Source: an archaeon
GTDB taxonomy: Archaea > Nanobdellota > Nanobdellia > Woesearchaeales > GW2011-AR4
Direction: 5' to 3'
Assembly (NCBI GenBank): GCA_002688925.1
Contig: NZEC01000009.1
Span: 1 to 37,012, forward strand
DNA: 37,012 nt
In this document: positions 17,225 through 24,222 of the stretch, piece by piece
Position numbering within the stretch: the first letter of the stretch is position 1
How the letters are laid out: every line of letters begins with the position of its first letter
Made by a program: the position numbers and the translations under genes
The notes under the pieces: generated by a model
Told to the model about the DNA's origin: nothing
The model's input: the letters and a program-made list of their open reading frames with translations, nothing else
The model's database searches: none

Positions 17225-17225
17225 T

Positions 17226-18056
17226 TTAACTGACTTTAAAATCCACGCAAATCCTGAAAACTCTTGGAGAAAACTGGCCGCACTTTACTGTCCTTAAAAT
17301 CCTGCATTTCTTTTTCTTCTTTTTGCACTCATCTTTTATCATATCGGTGATATTATCATATTTATCTTCTTCGGAAAAAGTATAGAAATGGATAATGCCT
17401 TGTTTTTTAATTCTGATTAACGCTAAATCAAGAAAGTTTTCCGCTCCTTTTGGCAGCGGCATTAAAATCCTGTCAAATTTTTTATTCAGATTCAATAAGA
17501 TTCTTCTTGCATCTCCTTTTATCAGGCTGATGTTTTTGATTTTGTTCAGTTTTATGTTCTTTTCCTGGTATTTGCATGCTGTTGGATTCATTTCAACAGA
17601 ATATATCTCCTTTGCCTGAGAATTTCTTGATATTATAATTGGATAAGGGCCGCAGCCGGAAAACAACACTAAAATTATTTCGTTTGGCTTTACCAGCTGG
17701 AATATTCTTTTTCTTTCTGTGGATGATCTTGAAGAAAAATATACTTTTTCAACATCCAGATTTAGCCTTGTGTTGTTTTCCTTGTATAATGTCTCTCTGC
17801 TTTTATCACCTGCTAAAAGACTAAGCTTTGAAGTCCTGAATTTCCCGGAAAATTTTTTTGTTTTTTTGAAGACTGATCTTATGTGCTTATAATTTTTTAA
17901 TATTTCATTTCCGATTATTTTTTCTTTTTTTTCCAATTGTTCCGGAAAATCGGAAAATATCATAATATTTCCTATAACATCGAAAGAAGCAGGCAATATA
18001 TCGAGCTCTTTTTTTGTTAGTTTATTTTTTAAAAAATCTTTTAGCTTGTTTGTCAT
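17226..18056 (-). CDS. Trm5/Tyw2-family tRNA methyltransferase-like protein
   Basis: 276 residues. It matches the Trm5/Tyw2 layout: SFDVIGNIMIF and IRSVFKK...GKFRTSKL (D2 domain), then VYFSSRSSTERKRI, the SAM-binding loop LFSGCGPYPI, the acidic end of strand 2 (SVEMNPTAC), and LMPLPKGAENFLDLAL. Trm5 makes m1G37 in tRNA, preventing frameshifts; Tyw2 acts in wyosine synthesis. In classical Trm5 an Asn stands in the MNLPK motif; here the residue is Pro (MPLPK), which may mark a Trm5b-like subgroup or altered chemistry. No D1 tRNA-elbow domain is present. It starts 3 bp after the FEN1 stop, in the same operon. Confidence 0.75.
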   Translation of the reverse strand: MTNKLKDFLKNKLTKKELDILPASFDVIGNIMIFSDFPEQLEKKEKIIGNEILKNYKHIRSVFKKTKKFSGKFRTSKLSLLAGDKSRETLYKENNTRLNLDVEKVYFSSRSSTERKRIFQLVKPNEIILVLFSGCGPYPIIISRNSQAKEIYSVEMNPTACKYQEKNIKLNKIKNISLIKGDARRILLNLNKKFDRILMPLPKGAENFLDLALIRIKKQGIIHFYTFSEEDKYDNITDMIKDECKKKKKKCRILRTVKCGQFSPRVFRICVDFKVS

Positions 18057-18059
18057 TTT

Positions 18060-19091
18060 TTAGAAATCTGAAAGTGATTTTTGCTGTTTTTTTGCTGTTC
18101 CATTATTTATTTTTTGCAGGGTTGAATTTACTCTTTGCTCTGAAAAATCGTGCTTATCAACAAGCAGCCTGTACAGCTCGTCTTTTTTTACATTGCCCCA
18201 CCCCAGCTTAAAATCATCTGTTACCGGCATCTTCTTAATCAGGTAATACACTTCCTCCCACGAAAATTGGAAAAAATCATCCCATTTCACTTCTTTGAAT
18301 AAAGAGTCAAAGTCGTTTTTGTGTTTTTTTACTAACTTCAATGCATTTTTAGGCCCAATTCCCTTAATGCCTCCGGGATTATAGTCTGTCCCGATAATTA
18401 TTGACAACACTATTAGCTGATCAGAGTCAATTCCAAGATTATGAAGGTTTTCTGACAGGTCTATAAGCTCCGGCTTTATGGTTTCATATCCGATTGTATT
18501 TCCTTTTTTTCTTCTGCCTGCAACAGAAAGGTTTCTTGCTAATCTTGTTGCTCCATGTATCAACGAGTCAAAATCCTGGCTTCCTACTGCAAATCCGTGG
18601 TTTTCTTTTACCATATACGAGGCCTGGGCTTCGCCTTCAGAAGGTGCCTGCACAACTGGAAGGCCCATTGAGGATATCAGTTTCTTTGACTCTTCTATCA
18701 TATCTTTAGTTAATCTGGAAGTTCTGGAAGCATATTTTTTCATCTCTTCCTCATCTCCTCTTTTTTTTGCCTCCTGGAATTTTCTCTCTGCATCCAGTTT
18801 TAATTTTTTCCTCTGCTCCCTTGTCTTTTGCTTCAATTCCGGAGGCTTTCCATCAAATACAAATGCAATTTTTATCCCTCTTTGCATTAAATTTGCTGTT
18901 CTTGTAAACAAGCCAACAAGATGGGAAGTTATATTTCCTTTAGAATCCATAAGCTGGGACCCATCCCGGCCTCTTATTGTAGTTATGAACTGGTAAAGGA
19001 TGTTATGGGCATCTAAAATAATGATTTTGTTTTTAAAAAAATCCAAGTCTGTTTCTTGTGATACTATGATGCCTTTAAATGCAACTCCCAT
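18060..19091 (-). CDS. fen: Flap endonuclease 1
   Basis: 343 residues from the second ATG, giving the conserved MGV start (Gly2 lies by the active site), rather than MCKMGV at 19100. Active-site Asp27 (IILDAHN), the Asp in VFDGKPPELK, PSEGEAQAS and GSQDFDSL are in place, followed by the helix-hairpin-helix region GIKGIGPKNALKL. It removes 5' flaps during Okazaki-fragment maturation and long-patch repair. The C-terminus reads QKSLSDF and stops, a PCNA-interacting PIP box (QxxLxxFF) lacking the last aromatic residue. A TATA-like TTATTATAAC upstream may give it its own promoter within the run of leftward genes. Confidence 0.95.
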   Translation of the reverse strand: MGVAFKGIIVSQETDLDFFKNKIIILDAHNILYQFITTIRGRDGSQLMDSKGNITSHLVGLFTRTANLMQRGIKIAFVFDGKPPELKQKTREQRKKLKLDAERKFQEAKKRGDEEEMKKYASRTSRLTKDMIEESKKLISSMGLPVVQAPSEGEAQASYMVKENHGFAVGSQDFDSLIHGATRLARNLSVAGRRKKGNTIGYETIKPELIDLSENLHNLGIDSDQLIVLSIIIGTDYNPGGIKGIGPKNALKLVKKHKNDFDSLFKEVKWDDFFQFSWEEVYYLIKKMPVTDDFKLGWGNVKKDELYRLLVDKHDFSEQRVNSTLQKINNGTAKKQQKSLSDF

Positions 19092-19134
19092 TTTACACAA
19101 CCCAAATATTTAGTTATAATAAAAAATAAATTTG

Positions 19135-20085
19135 TTAAATTGCCTTAAATTTGATGTTTTTGAACTCATTGTTCAGCATTGTGCTTGCTTTTTTTGTCAA
19201 TATTCCGTTAGTCAAAAATAGAAGCGGAAGGTTTTTTGACTGAGCCTGTATAGAGGCAGTGCTGAGGTCTGCATCATTTATCTTTTTCTTGTTTTTTGAC
19301 TTGCAGAAATATTTAATGTTTCCTATTGAAGTTTCAAGCTCAACTATAAAGTCCATTTCAGAATTTTTCTTTACCTCATATTTTTCGGTAATTTTTATTT
19401 TGTTTTTATCCAGAAAATTGTGGATTTTATTCAGAAAGGCGTTTTTGTCTGTTTTTATTGTTTTTTTTACTGGCTCTTTTTTTATTTCTTCTTTTAGTTT
19501 TTCTGTTGGCCTATCATGCTGCATTATTTCTGGTTTTTTATATTCCTGAGGTTTTTGTTCTGGCTGTTTTTTTTGTTCTTCAATTTTTTCCTGTATTGGG
19601 ATTGCTTTTTTAGGTGGTAATTCTGGTTTTTTTATATCTTCTTTTTTTGATAATATCTCCTTGATTAAAGACTGGGCGTCTTTGCTATCGAACAGGTACC
19701 ATTTCCAGAATATTTCATTTTTATGCTCATAGCTAACCTGCAATGGAACTGCAAAATCCTTGATTTCTCTTAAAGCTACCCTGATGACTGGCTCCTGTGA
19801 AGAATCCCGCAAAATTTTATTTTGCTTCAGCATTTCATACGCTTTTTTCTCCTTTTCGTGAAGGTTTTCAGAAAAATTCTGAAGCATGTGTTCCTGTCCA
19901 GGAAAGTAATATAATGGGGATCCCCCTATTTTGACGTAAGATATTTTTATCTGTTTTTTAGATGACAGCTCAGAAAGCCTCGCAGAAGTCATTAAGATAT
20001 TGTCATCTATCTCTTTTGACAGCTGCACGGGCAAAACAGGCCCTTTTTCCTTAACAAGCAATAGTATTTTTTCGTTTGCGTCCAT
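19135..20085 (-). CDS. Winged-helix protein with C-terminal nuclease-like domain
   Basis: 316 residues; family not recognised with certainty. Residues 1-60 look like a winged helix (ILLLVKEKGPVLPVQLSKEI, then ARLSELSSKKQI as recognition helix). About 155-215 is a P/E/K-rich linker. The last ~100 residues read like a PD-(D/E)XK fold: EMDFIVELET, GNIKYFCKSKNKKK, an alpha-helical DLSTASIQAQSKNLP, then LLFLTNG. The catalytic ExK position appears as C-x-S-K, so it may be diverged or inactive. It lies 43 bp upstream of FEN1, and its promoter carries the motif shared with MCM and the Cas4-like nuclease. A DNA-repair role is inference from that context. Confidence 0.65.
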   Translation of the reverse strand: MDANEKILLLVKEKGPVLPVQLSKEIDDNILMTSARLSELSSKKQIKISYVKIGGSPLYYFPGQEHMLQNFSENLHEKEKKAYEMLKQNKILRDSSQEPVIRVALREIKDFAVPLQVSYEHKNEIFWKWYLFDSKDAQSLIKEILSKKEDIKKPELPPKKAIPIQEKIEEQKKQPEQKPQEYKKPEIMQHDRPTEKLKEEIKKEPVKKTIKTDKNAFLNKIHNFLDKNKIKITEKYEVKKNSEMDFIVELETSIGNIKYFCKSKNKKKINDADLSTASIQAQSKNLPLLFLTNGILTKKASTMLNNEFKNIKFKAI

Positions 20086-20106
20086 ACTATAACGCTAAAG
20101 AACTTA

Positions 20107-20142
20107 GTTTTAAATATGTTTTGATGGTGACATGTCCGGTGG
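20107..20142 (-). promoter_or_regulatory. Promoter of the winged-helix/FEN1 gene run with shared motif
   Basis: On the minus strand CATATTTAAAAC (complement of 20107-20118) is the TATA region, about 23-32 bp before ATG 20085. About nine bp upstream stands CCACCGGACATGTCAC (complement of 20127-20142), the third copy of the motif found upstream of MCM and the Cas4-like gene, with one base changed in the core and one extra G before TCAC. Confidence 0.5.
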
Positions 20143-20147
20143 CTTTT

Positions 20148-20729
20148 TTAGGGACGCAGCCACCTACTTTCCCAATAGCTCACACAATTCTCTTCATCAA
20201 CTACACCGATGAGCAATCTTTTCCTTGTGGAATGCGCAACCCTATTTTTTGCTGCAAATTCATGCCATGTTAGTGTATTGCCTTCATACACAGGAAATAC
20301 AACCCATTTTGCATGGTCTTCTCCTGGCTTAACACCTCTGTCATATACCCTAAAATCAGCTCCAAACTTCAATGCGGTTTTAATTATATAGCCTCTATTC
20401 CTCATATCCTTGAAAACGCAATACCTGATCCAGAAATTCGGCTCGAGTTTTTTTGCTTTTTTGGATAATTCATCAAAATCCATTTTTTTGGTTTTTGATT
20501 TGAAAATCTCAATCCTGTTTTTTTCAAGAAGATATAAGGATTCAATTAAAGATAATTGAACTCTGCCATTATCAAGCAAGGTTCCGTACCTGCCCTGGTT
20601 ATATAATTCCCTTGATTCATCGGAGTTTTCTGACAGTATATTATCTCCAATAAATTCTGTTATGACTATTTTTTTATCTTTCTCTTCCTTTTCCGGTTTT
20701 TGCTTTTTCTCTTTCTTGGCTTTTTTCAT
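20148..20729 (-). CDS. endA: tRNA-intron endonuclease
   Basis: 193 residues from ATG 20729; the frame to GTG 20756 overlaps the TATA-like GATATATC and is not favoured. After a Lys/Glu-rich N-terminus comes the EndA fold, with the triad visible as Tyr129 (FRVYDRG), His139 (GEDHAKWVV) and Lys170 (STRKRLLIGVV), and the C-terminal SYWESRW. It cuts bulge-helix-bulge motifs in pre-tRNA and pre-rRNA. Its length fits the homotetrameric alpha4 class (about 180 residues). No intron-bearing tRNA is in this window. The gene ends 62 bp upstream of the start of the winged-helix gene at 20085; the shared-motif promoter lies in that gap. Confidence 0.93.
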   Translation of the reverse strand: MKKAKKEKKQKPEKEEKDKKIVITEFIGDNILSENSDESRELYNQGRYGTLLDNGRVQLSLIESLYLLEKNRIEIFKSKTKKMDFDELSKKAKKLEPNFWIRYCVFKDMRNRGYIIKTALKFGADFRVYDRGVKPGEDHAKWVVFPVYEGNTLTWHEFAAKNRVAHSTRKRLLIGVVDEENCVSYWESRWLRP

Positions 20730-20824
20730 TTTATACAATAAGCATTGATATATCACTTAAAAATGTTTTTGTTTTGTATATTAGTTAATTTCTATATTGA
20801 AAATTATTATTATTATTTATTCGA

Positions 20825-20952
20825 GAAAATCAGCGCTTATGCGGGGCCTTAGCACTCTTCTCAACTTCACAAAACTGCGTTTTGCTCAGGTCATCTATCT
20901 AGATCCTACGGAGTTTGCTCCATTGGCAATTTACGCATAAGCGCTGATTTTC
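20825..20952. repeat. Foldback intergenic element, copy A
   Basis: The 128-bp element has a perfect 19-bp terminal inverted repeat: GAAAATCAGCGCTTATGCG (20825-20843) and its complement (20934-20952). The interior has a hairpin CAAAA-CTGCG-TTTTG (20870-20884) and a second, GGAG-TTTG-CTCC (20910-20921). It matches the reverse complement of copy B (26915-27029) over long blocks such as GCCTTAGCACTCTTCTCAAC and TGGCAATTTACGCATAAGC. It sits between the divergent EndA and RNase Z genes. No reading frame or target-site duplication is visible. Confidence 0.8.
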
Positions 20953-21009
20953 AAACAAAACCCAATATAAATGAAAAGTATTTTAATGTTAAATTGATTT
21001 CGTGATTAC

Positions 21010-21900
21010 ATGCAAATTTTATTTTTGGGCACTTCTTCAATGGTGCCGACAAAGGAAAGGAATCAAAGTGCTGTTTTAGTTAGCTATGGCTCTGAAGGGA
21101 TTCTTGTTGATTGCGGGGAAGGCACGCAAAGGCAGCTGAAAATTGCGGGTGTCAAGCTGACTAAAATCACAAAAATACTTATCAGCCATCTGCATGGAGA
21201 CCATGTATTGGGGCTTCCGGGCATGATTCAGAGCATGAGCTCTGCAGATTATAATGATATATTGGATATTTATGGTCCTGTCGGAACTAAAAAATTTGTG
21301 GAAAATTTGTTTAAAACGTTTTTGTTTGACAGAAAAATTGAAATTCGGGTTAGGGATATTAAAAGCGGAAGGTTTTCTGAAAGTGATGACATGATATTAG
21401 AAGCGCAGTCGCTTGAGCACAATGTTGATACTCTTGGATATAGCATCATCGAAAAAGACAGAAGAAAAATAAATTTGAAATTTACAAAAAAGTTAGGTAT
21501 TCCAGATGGGCCATTGCTTGGAAAAATGCAGGATGGTAAAAACATTGTGTGGAAGGGAAAGAAAATAAATGTAGATGATGCAACAGATATTGTAAAGGGC
21601 AAAAAGGCAACGATTATCAGCGATACTGTGCCGTGCAAGGGAGCGGATATGCTCGCAAAAGACAGTGATTTGCTGATATCCGAAGCAACCTATGCATCTG
21701 ATCTGGAAGATAAAAGTATTGAGTATGGGCATATGACTTCAAAGCAGGCTGCAGAGCTTGCTAACAGGACTGGCTCAAAAAAACTTGTTCTTACACATTT
21801 CAGCGCCCGCTATAAAAACACATTAAAATTAGAAGAGGATGCAAGGGATTACTTTGATGATGTTTTATGTGCAGAAGATTTTATGAAAATTAATTTATAA
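21010..21900 (+). CDS. rnz: Ribonuclease Z (tRNA 3' endonuclease)
   Basis: 296 residues. It is a metallo-beta-lactamase fold: N-terminal MQILFLGTSSMVPT, DCGEGTQRQL, the zinc motif HLHGDH (60-65), further ligands in LEHNVDTLGY, ISDTVPC, SEATY and the C-terminal LTHFSARY. Archaeal RNase Z removes the 3' trailer of pre-tRNA next to the discriminator base. Its stop is 2 bp before the Hjc start, so the two are co-transcribed. The promoter region (ATTTTAATG about 30 bp upstream) begins just beyond foldback copy A. Confidence 0.95.
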   Translation: MQILFLGTSSMVPTKERNQSAVLVSYGSEGILVDCGEGTQRQLKIAGVKLTKITKILISHLHGDHVLGLPGMIQSMSSADYNDILDIYGPVGTKKFVENLFKTFLFDRKIEIRVRDIKSGRFSESDDMILEAQSLEHNVDTLGYSIIEKDRRKINLKFTKKLGIPDGPLLGKMQDGKNIVWKGKKINVDDATDIVKGKKATIISDTVPCKGADMLAKDSDLLISEATYASDLEDKSIEYGHMTSKQAAELANRTGSKKLVLTHFSARYKNTLKLEEDARDYFDDVLCAEDFMKINL

Positions 21901-21902
21901 AA

Positions 21903-22295
21903 ATGAGCCTTAAAAGCAAAGGGATAAATGCCGAAAGGGACCTGATACATAAGTTCTGGGGAACAAAATCCTGGGTAGCTGTAAGGGTTGCAGGCAGCGG
22001 ATCAATGAAATATCCTTGTGCAGATATACTTGCATCAAATAAATTAAGGAAACTAGCTATAGAATGTAAAGTCACCAAAGACCATAAAAAATATTTTGAA
22101 AAAAAGGAGATAGAAGATTTAAAAAATTTTGCAGATTATTTTGGCGCAGAGCCGTGGATCGCTGTAAAGTTTAAAGGCCATGAATGGCTTTTTGTTTCTT
22201 TAGAGGACCTTGAAGAAACAGATAAGTGCTTTGTTGCTGATGTTAATAGCGCAAAAAATAAAGGGTTGTTATTTGAAGAAATCGTGAAAAATTAA
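21903..22295 (+). CDS. hjc: Holliday junction resolvase Hjc
   Basis: 130 residues, the usual Hjc length. The nuclease residues can be read in order: Glu11 (GINAERDLIHKFW), Arg28 and Ser32 (VRVAGSGS), Asp41 (YPCADILA), and Glu54 with Lys56 (LAIECKVTK). Hjc cuts four-way DNA junctions symmetrically in recombination and fork repair. It starts 2 bp after the RNase Z stop. Pairing a tRNA-processing gene with a resolvase looks like operon compaction rather than shared function. Confidence 0.94.
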   Translation: MSLKSKGINAERDLIHKFWGTKSWVAVRVAGSGSMKYPCADILASNKLRKLAIECKVTKDHKKYFEKKEIEDLKNFADYFGAEPWIAVKFKGHEWLFVSLEDLEETDKCFVADVNSAKNKGLLFEEIVKN

Positions 22296-22302
22296 ATAAA
22301 AA

Positions 22303-22497
22303 TTACTTCCTTTTTTTCTTTAAGGATTTTTCAATCTGTATCTCTTCTTTCATTATATTATTGACAACTTTCTCGATATGCGCTTCTATCCTGGCAATTC
22401 TTCTTTCCATCAAAACAAGAACCCTCAAAGAATAGACTATTGATGCTAAAGTGCCTATTATTATGGATAATGTTAATTCCTGAACACCAAAAGCCAA
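22303..22497 (-). CDS. Small membrane protein with coiled-coil tail
   Basis: 64 residues. One hydrophobic segment (residues 8-30, LTLSIIIGTLASIVYSLRV) is followed by a charged helix with heptad-like spacing (MERRIARIEAHIEKVVNNIM) and a lysine-rich end. Start is TTG at 22497, chosen because a strong Shine-Dalgarno site, GAGGTGAT, lies 5 bp upstream (complement of 22503-22510), with TATA TTTTTATATAAC further up. Strong initiation signals for a tiny gene argue that it is real. Function is unknown. Confidence 0.65.
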   Translation of the reverse strand: MAFGVQELTLSIIIGTLASIVYSLRVLVLMERRIARIEAHIEKVVNNIMKEEIQIEKSLKKKRK

Positions 22498-22604
22498 TTA
22501 AATCACCTCTTTATTTAATTTATACCCTTAGATATATGTTATATAAAAAGCTTTCGTATTTTTTAAGTGACTTAGAAAGTATATAAGAAAATTATTTGTT
22601 GTGC

Positions 22605-23300
22605 TTATATTGCCTGGCTTAAGATGCCTTTCAAAAACTCTGTTGTTTCTTTGTGCTTAACCCAGATGCAAAAATCATAATCCGGATGAACATCCAGCCC
22701 GCTAAGGGGGAATATCATGGAATTATCATTATCGATTGTGTATAATCTCATTTTTGAGTCGTGTGATTTTATTTCAATGTTTTTGTTTATGTTCTTTATT
22801 TTACCTGCTGCCCCGAAGTGTTGTTTTAGTTCCTGGTCCTCAGACATAATTATCTCTTTTTTAGCGTTCTTAAATAAATATTCCAGATGTTTTCTGATAT
22901 TTTTGTTTCCTTTGAGTATAGCAGTTGTATCTCCAACAGTATTTGTATTGCTTTCATGCATCTCCTGCAGGTTGTTTATTAAATCATTGAAACTTTTGCT
23001 TTTGATGTCTAATATTAATTTGTGGGTTTTTTGTTCAATCTGTTTTTTTACATTATCCAGAACTTCTTTTGGCTCAACAGCAAGATATTTTATTGGTTTT
23101 CCTGGCTTCATGACAACAAAGCCTTTTTTTTCTAAACTCTCGAGAACATCATAGCTTCTGCTTCTTGGAACGTTGGCTATATCAGAAAGCTCACCTGCTG
23201 TAGATGTGCCCCTGCTCAATAAAGCGGCCCATATCTTGACTTCGTAAGTATTCAGCCCTAGTGATTTTATCCTTTTTATTGTTTCCTGGTTATGTAGCAT
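22605..23300 (-). CDS. TrmB-family transcriptional regulator
   Basis: 231 residues from ATG 23300 (MLHNQETIKR); the longer frame to 23363 runs through the promoter. Residues 1-75 form the TrmB winged helix: LGLNTYEVKIWAALLSRG, then TAGELSDIANVPRSRSYDVL as the helix-turn-helix, then LEKKGFVV. A coiled-coil linker and a C-terminal ligand-type domain follow. TrmB proteins often sense sugars, but this short form lacks the typical sugar-binding extension and its ligand is unknown. ATTTAAATATAAT lies about 30 bp before the ATG (leaderless). Confidence 0.85.
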   Translation of the reverse strand: MLHNQETIKRIKSLGLNTYEVKIWAALLSRGTSTAGELSDIANVPRSRSYDVLESLEKKGFVVMKPGKPIKYLAVEPKEVLDNVKKQIEQKTHKLILDIKSKSFNDLINNLQEMHESNTNTVGDTTAILKGNKNIRKHLEYLFKNAKKEIIMSEDQELKQHFGAAGKIKNINKNIEIKSHDSKMRLYTIDNDNSMIFPLSGLDVHPDYDFCIWVKHKETTEFLKGILSQAI

Positions 23301-23330
23301 ATACAGAAGTATTGTGTTATTATATTTAAA

Positions 23331-23361
23331 TGTTACTGTTTTTTTGTTACTGTAAAATAAC
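23331..23361 (-). promoter_or_regulatory. Possible operator upstream of the TrmB-like gene
   Basis: TGTTACTG occurs twice, at 23331-23338 and 23345-23352, 14 bp apart, and the second copy starts an inverted repeat GTTA...TAAC (23346-23361). The sites adjoin the upstream edge of the regulator's TATA box. TrmB-type proteins often control their own promoters, so this is a reasonable autoregulatory site, by inference only. Confidence 0.35.
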
Positions 23362-23433
23362 AAAAACTATTTGTTGTTAAGAGTAAATTTATTGGTTTAA
23401 ATCATTTATTTTCTATATTGTAATTAATTAAAA

Positions 23434-23455
23434 GTTCCATGGGAAACAAAGGGGG
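23434..23455 (+). promoter_or_regulatory. ORB-like Orc1/Cdc6 binding site upstream of TBP
   Basis: TTCCATGGGAAACAAAGGGG (23435-23454, with one further G on each side) matches the archaeal origin recognition box: a TTCC-GGAAA dyad, AAC/AAA, then a run of G (Pyrococcus/Sulfolobus form TTCCAGTGGAAAC-AAA-GGGG). It stands alone between the TrmB-like gene and TBP, about 50 bp upstream of the TBP TATA region. Confidence 0.6.
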
Positions 23456-23504
23456 CATATCTTCTATAATATTGATATCAAAATCCTGCTATTTAAAGAC
23501 AAAA

Positions 23505-23560
23505 GTATTTAAATACAACCCTATTTTTGAGGCTTTATAAACAAAATTTATGTTGGGGGT
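23505..23560 (+). promoter_or_regulatory. TBP promoter and Shine-Dalgarno site
   Basis: GTATTTAAATAC (23505-23516), a palindromic TATA box, would start transcription near 23535-23540. The message therefore has a leader of about 30 nt with GGGGGT (23555-23560) 7 bp before the ATG. This differs from the leaderless promoters of most neighbours. Confidence 0.5.
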
Positions 23561-23567
23561 AATATAA

Positions 23568-24137
23568 ATGGCTAAGGCTAAAAAAGTTAATAGAGATATC
23601 AAAATCGTTAATATTGTTGTTTCTGCTTCATTAGAGCATGACATACCATTGGAAAAAATGGCTGCTACATTAAGCAATACTGAATACAATCCAGAGCAGT
23701 TTCCGGGACTTGTAATAAGGATAAAAGAGCCTAAAACATCTGCTTTAATCTTCAGCTCGGGCAAAATTGTCTGTACAGGGGCCAGGACCATTGAAAAAGT
23801 CCAGGAGAGCATAAAAAAGATAATCAAGAGCCTGGAAAAGATAAATGTCAAGATTACTGTAAAGCCGGAAATCAAGATCCAAAATATTGTGGCTTCTGGA
23901 GGGGTGGGCATGGACTTAAACTTAAATGTGCTTGCAACAAAACTGCAGCATGTTGAATACGAGCCAGAGCAGTTTCCCGGTTTGGTTTATAAGCTGCCTC
24001 CAGGAAAGAATAATCCGCAGGCAACATTTTTATTGTTCAGTAATGGAAAGATAGTATGCACTGGAACTAAAAGTGAGAATGAGGTGCATGCAGCAGTTGA
24101 CAAGCTGGTAGAAAATCTCAAGAAAGTTAAAGCTTAG
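23568..24137 (+). CDS. tbp: TATA-binding protein
   Basis: 189 residues made of two imperfect direct repeats that form the saddle. Repeat 1 has IVNIVVSASLEHDIPLEKMA, YNPEQFPGLVIRI, and SALIFSSGKIVCTGAR; repeat 2 has IQNIVASGGVGMDLNLNVLA, YEPEQFPGLVYKL, and ATFLLFSNGKIVCTGTK. It nucleates every archaeal promoter with TFB. The unusual feature is upstream: an ORB-like element about 110 bp before the start codon. Confidence 0.97.
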   Translation: MAKAKKVNRDIKIVNIVVSASLEHDIPLEKMAATLSNTEYNPEQFPGLVIRIKEPKTSALIFSSGKIVCTGARTIEKVQESIKKIIKSLEKINVKITVKPEIKIQNIVASGGVGMDLNLNVLATKLQHVEYEPEQFPGLVYKLPPGKNNPQATFLLFSNGKIVCTGTKSENEVHAAVDKLVENLKKVKA

Positions 24138-24169
24138 TCCTGATTTATTTCTTTTTATTTTGTATGTGC

Positions 24170-24200
24170 CCACTGGACATTCACGCGTAAGGTTTTTAAA
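24170..24200 (+). promoter_or_regulatory. MCM promoter with shared upstream motif
   Basis: CCACTGGACATTCAC (24170-24184) is followed after 8 bp by TTTTTAAA (24193-24200), the TATA box, placing transcription start at or near ATG 24223 (leaderless). The 15-bp motif differs by only one base from the copy at the Cas4-like promoter; the spacing to TATA is almost the same. Confidence 0.55.
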
Positions 24201-24222
24201 TCACAAGAGGTGTATTTAGTTC

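Noticed and set aside
20825-20952. Integron attC site as an explanation of the foldback elements
   Set aside because: attC needs RYYYAAC/GTTRRRY core boxes at the ends; neither copy has them, and no integron integrase or cassette arrangement is present.
23301-23363. N-terminal extension of the TrmB-like regulator
   Set aside because: It spans the TATA box and repeat operator and is unlike the usual family start.
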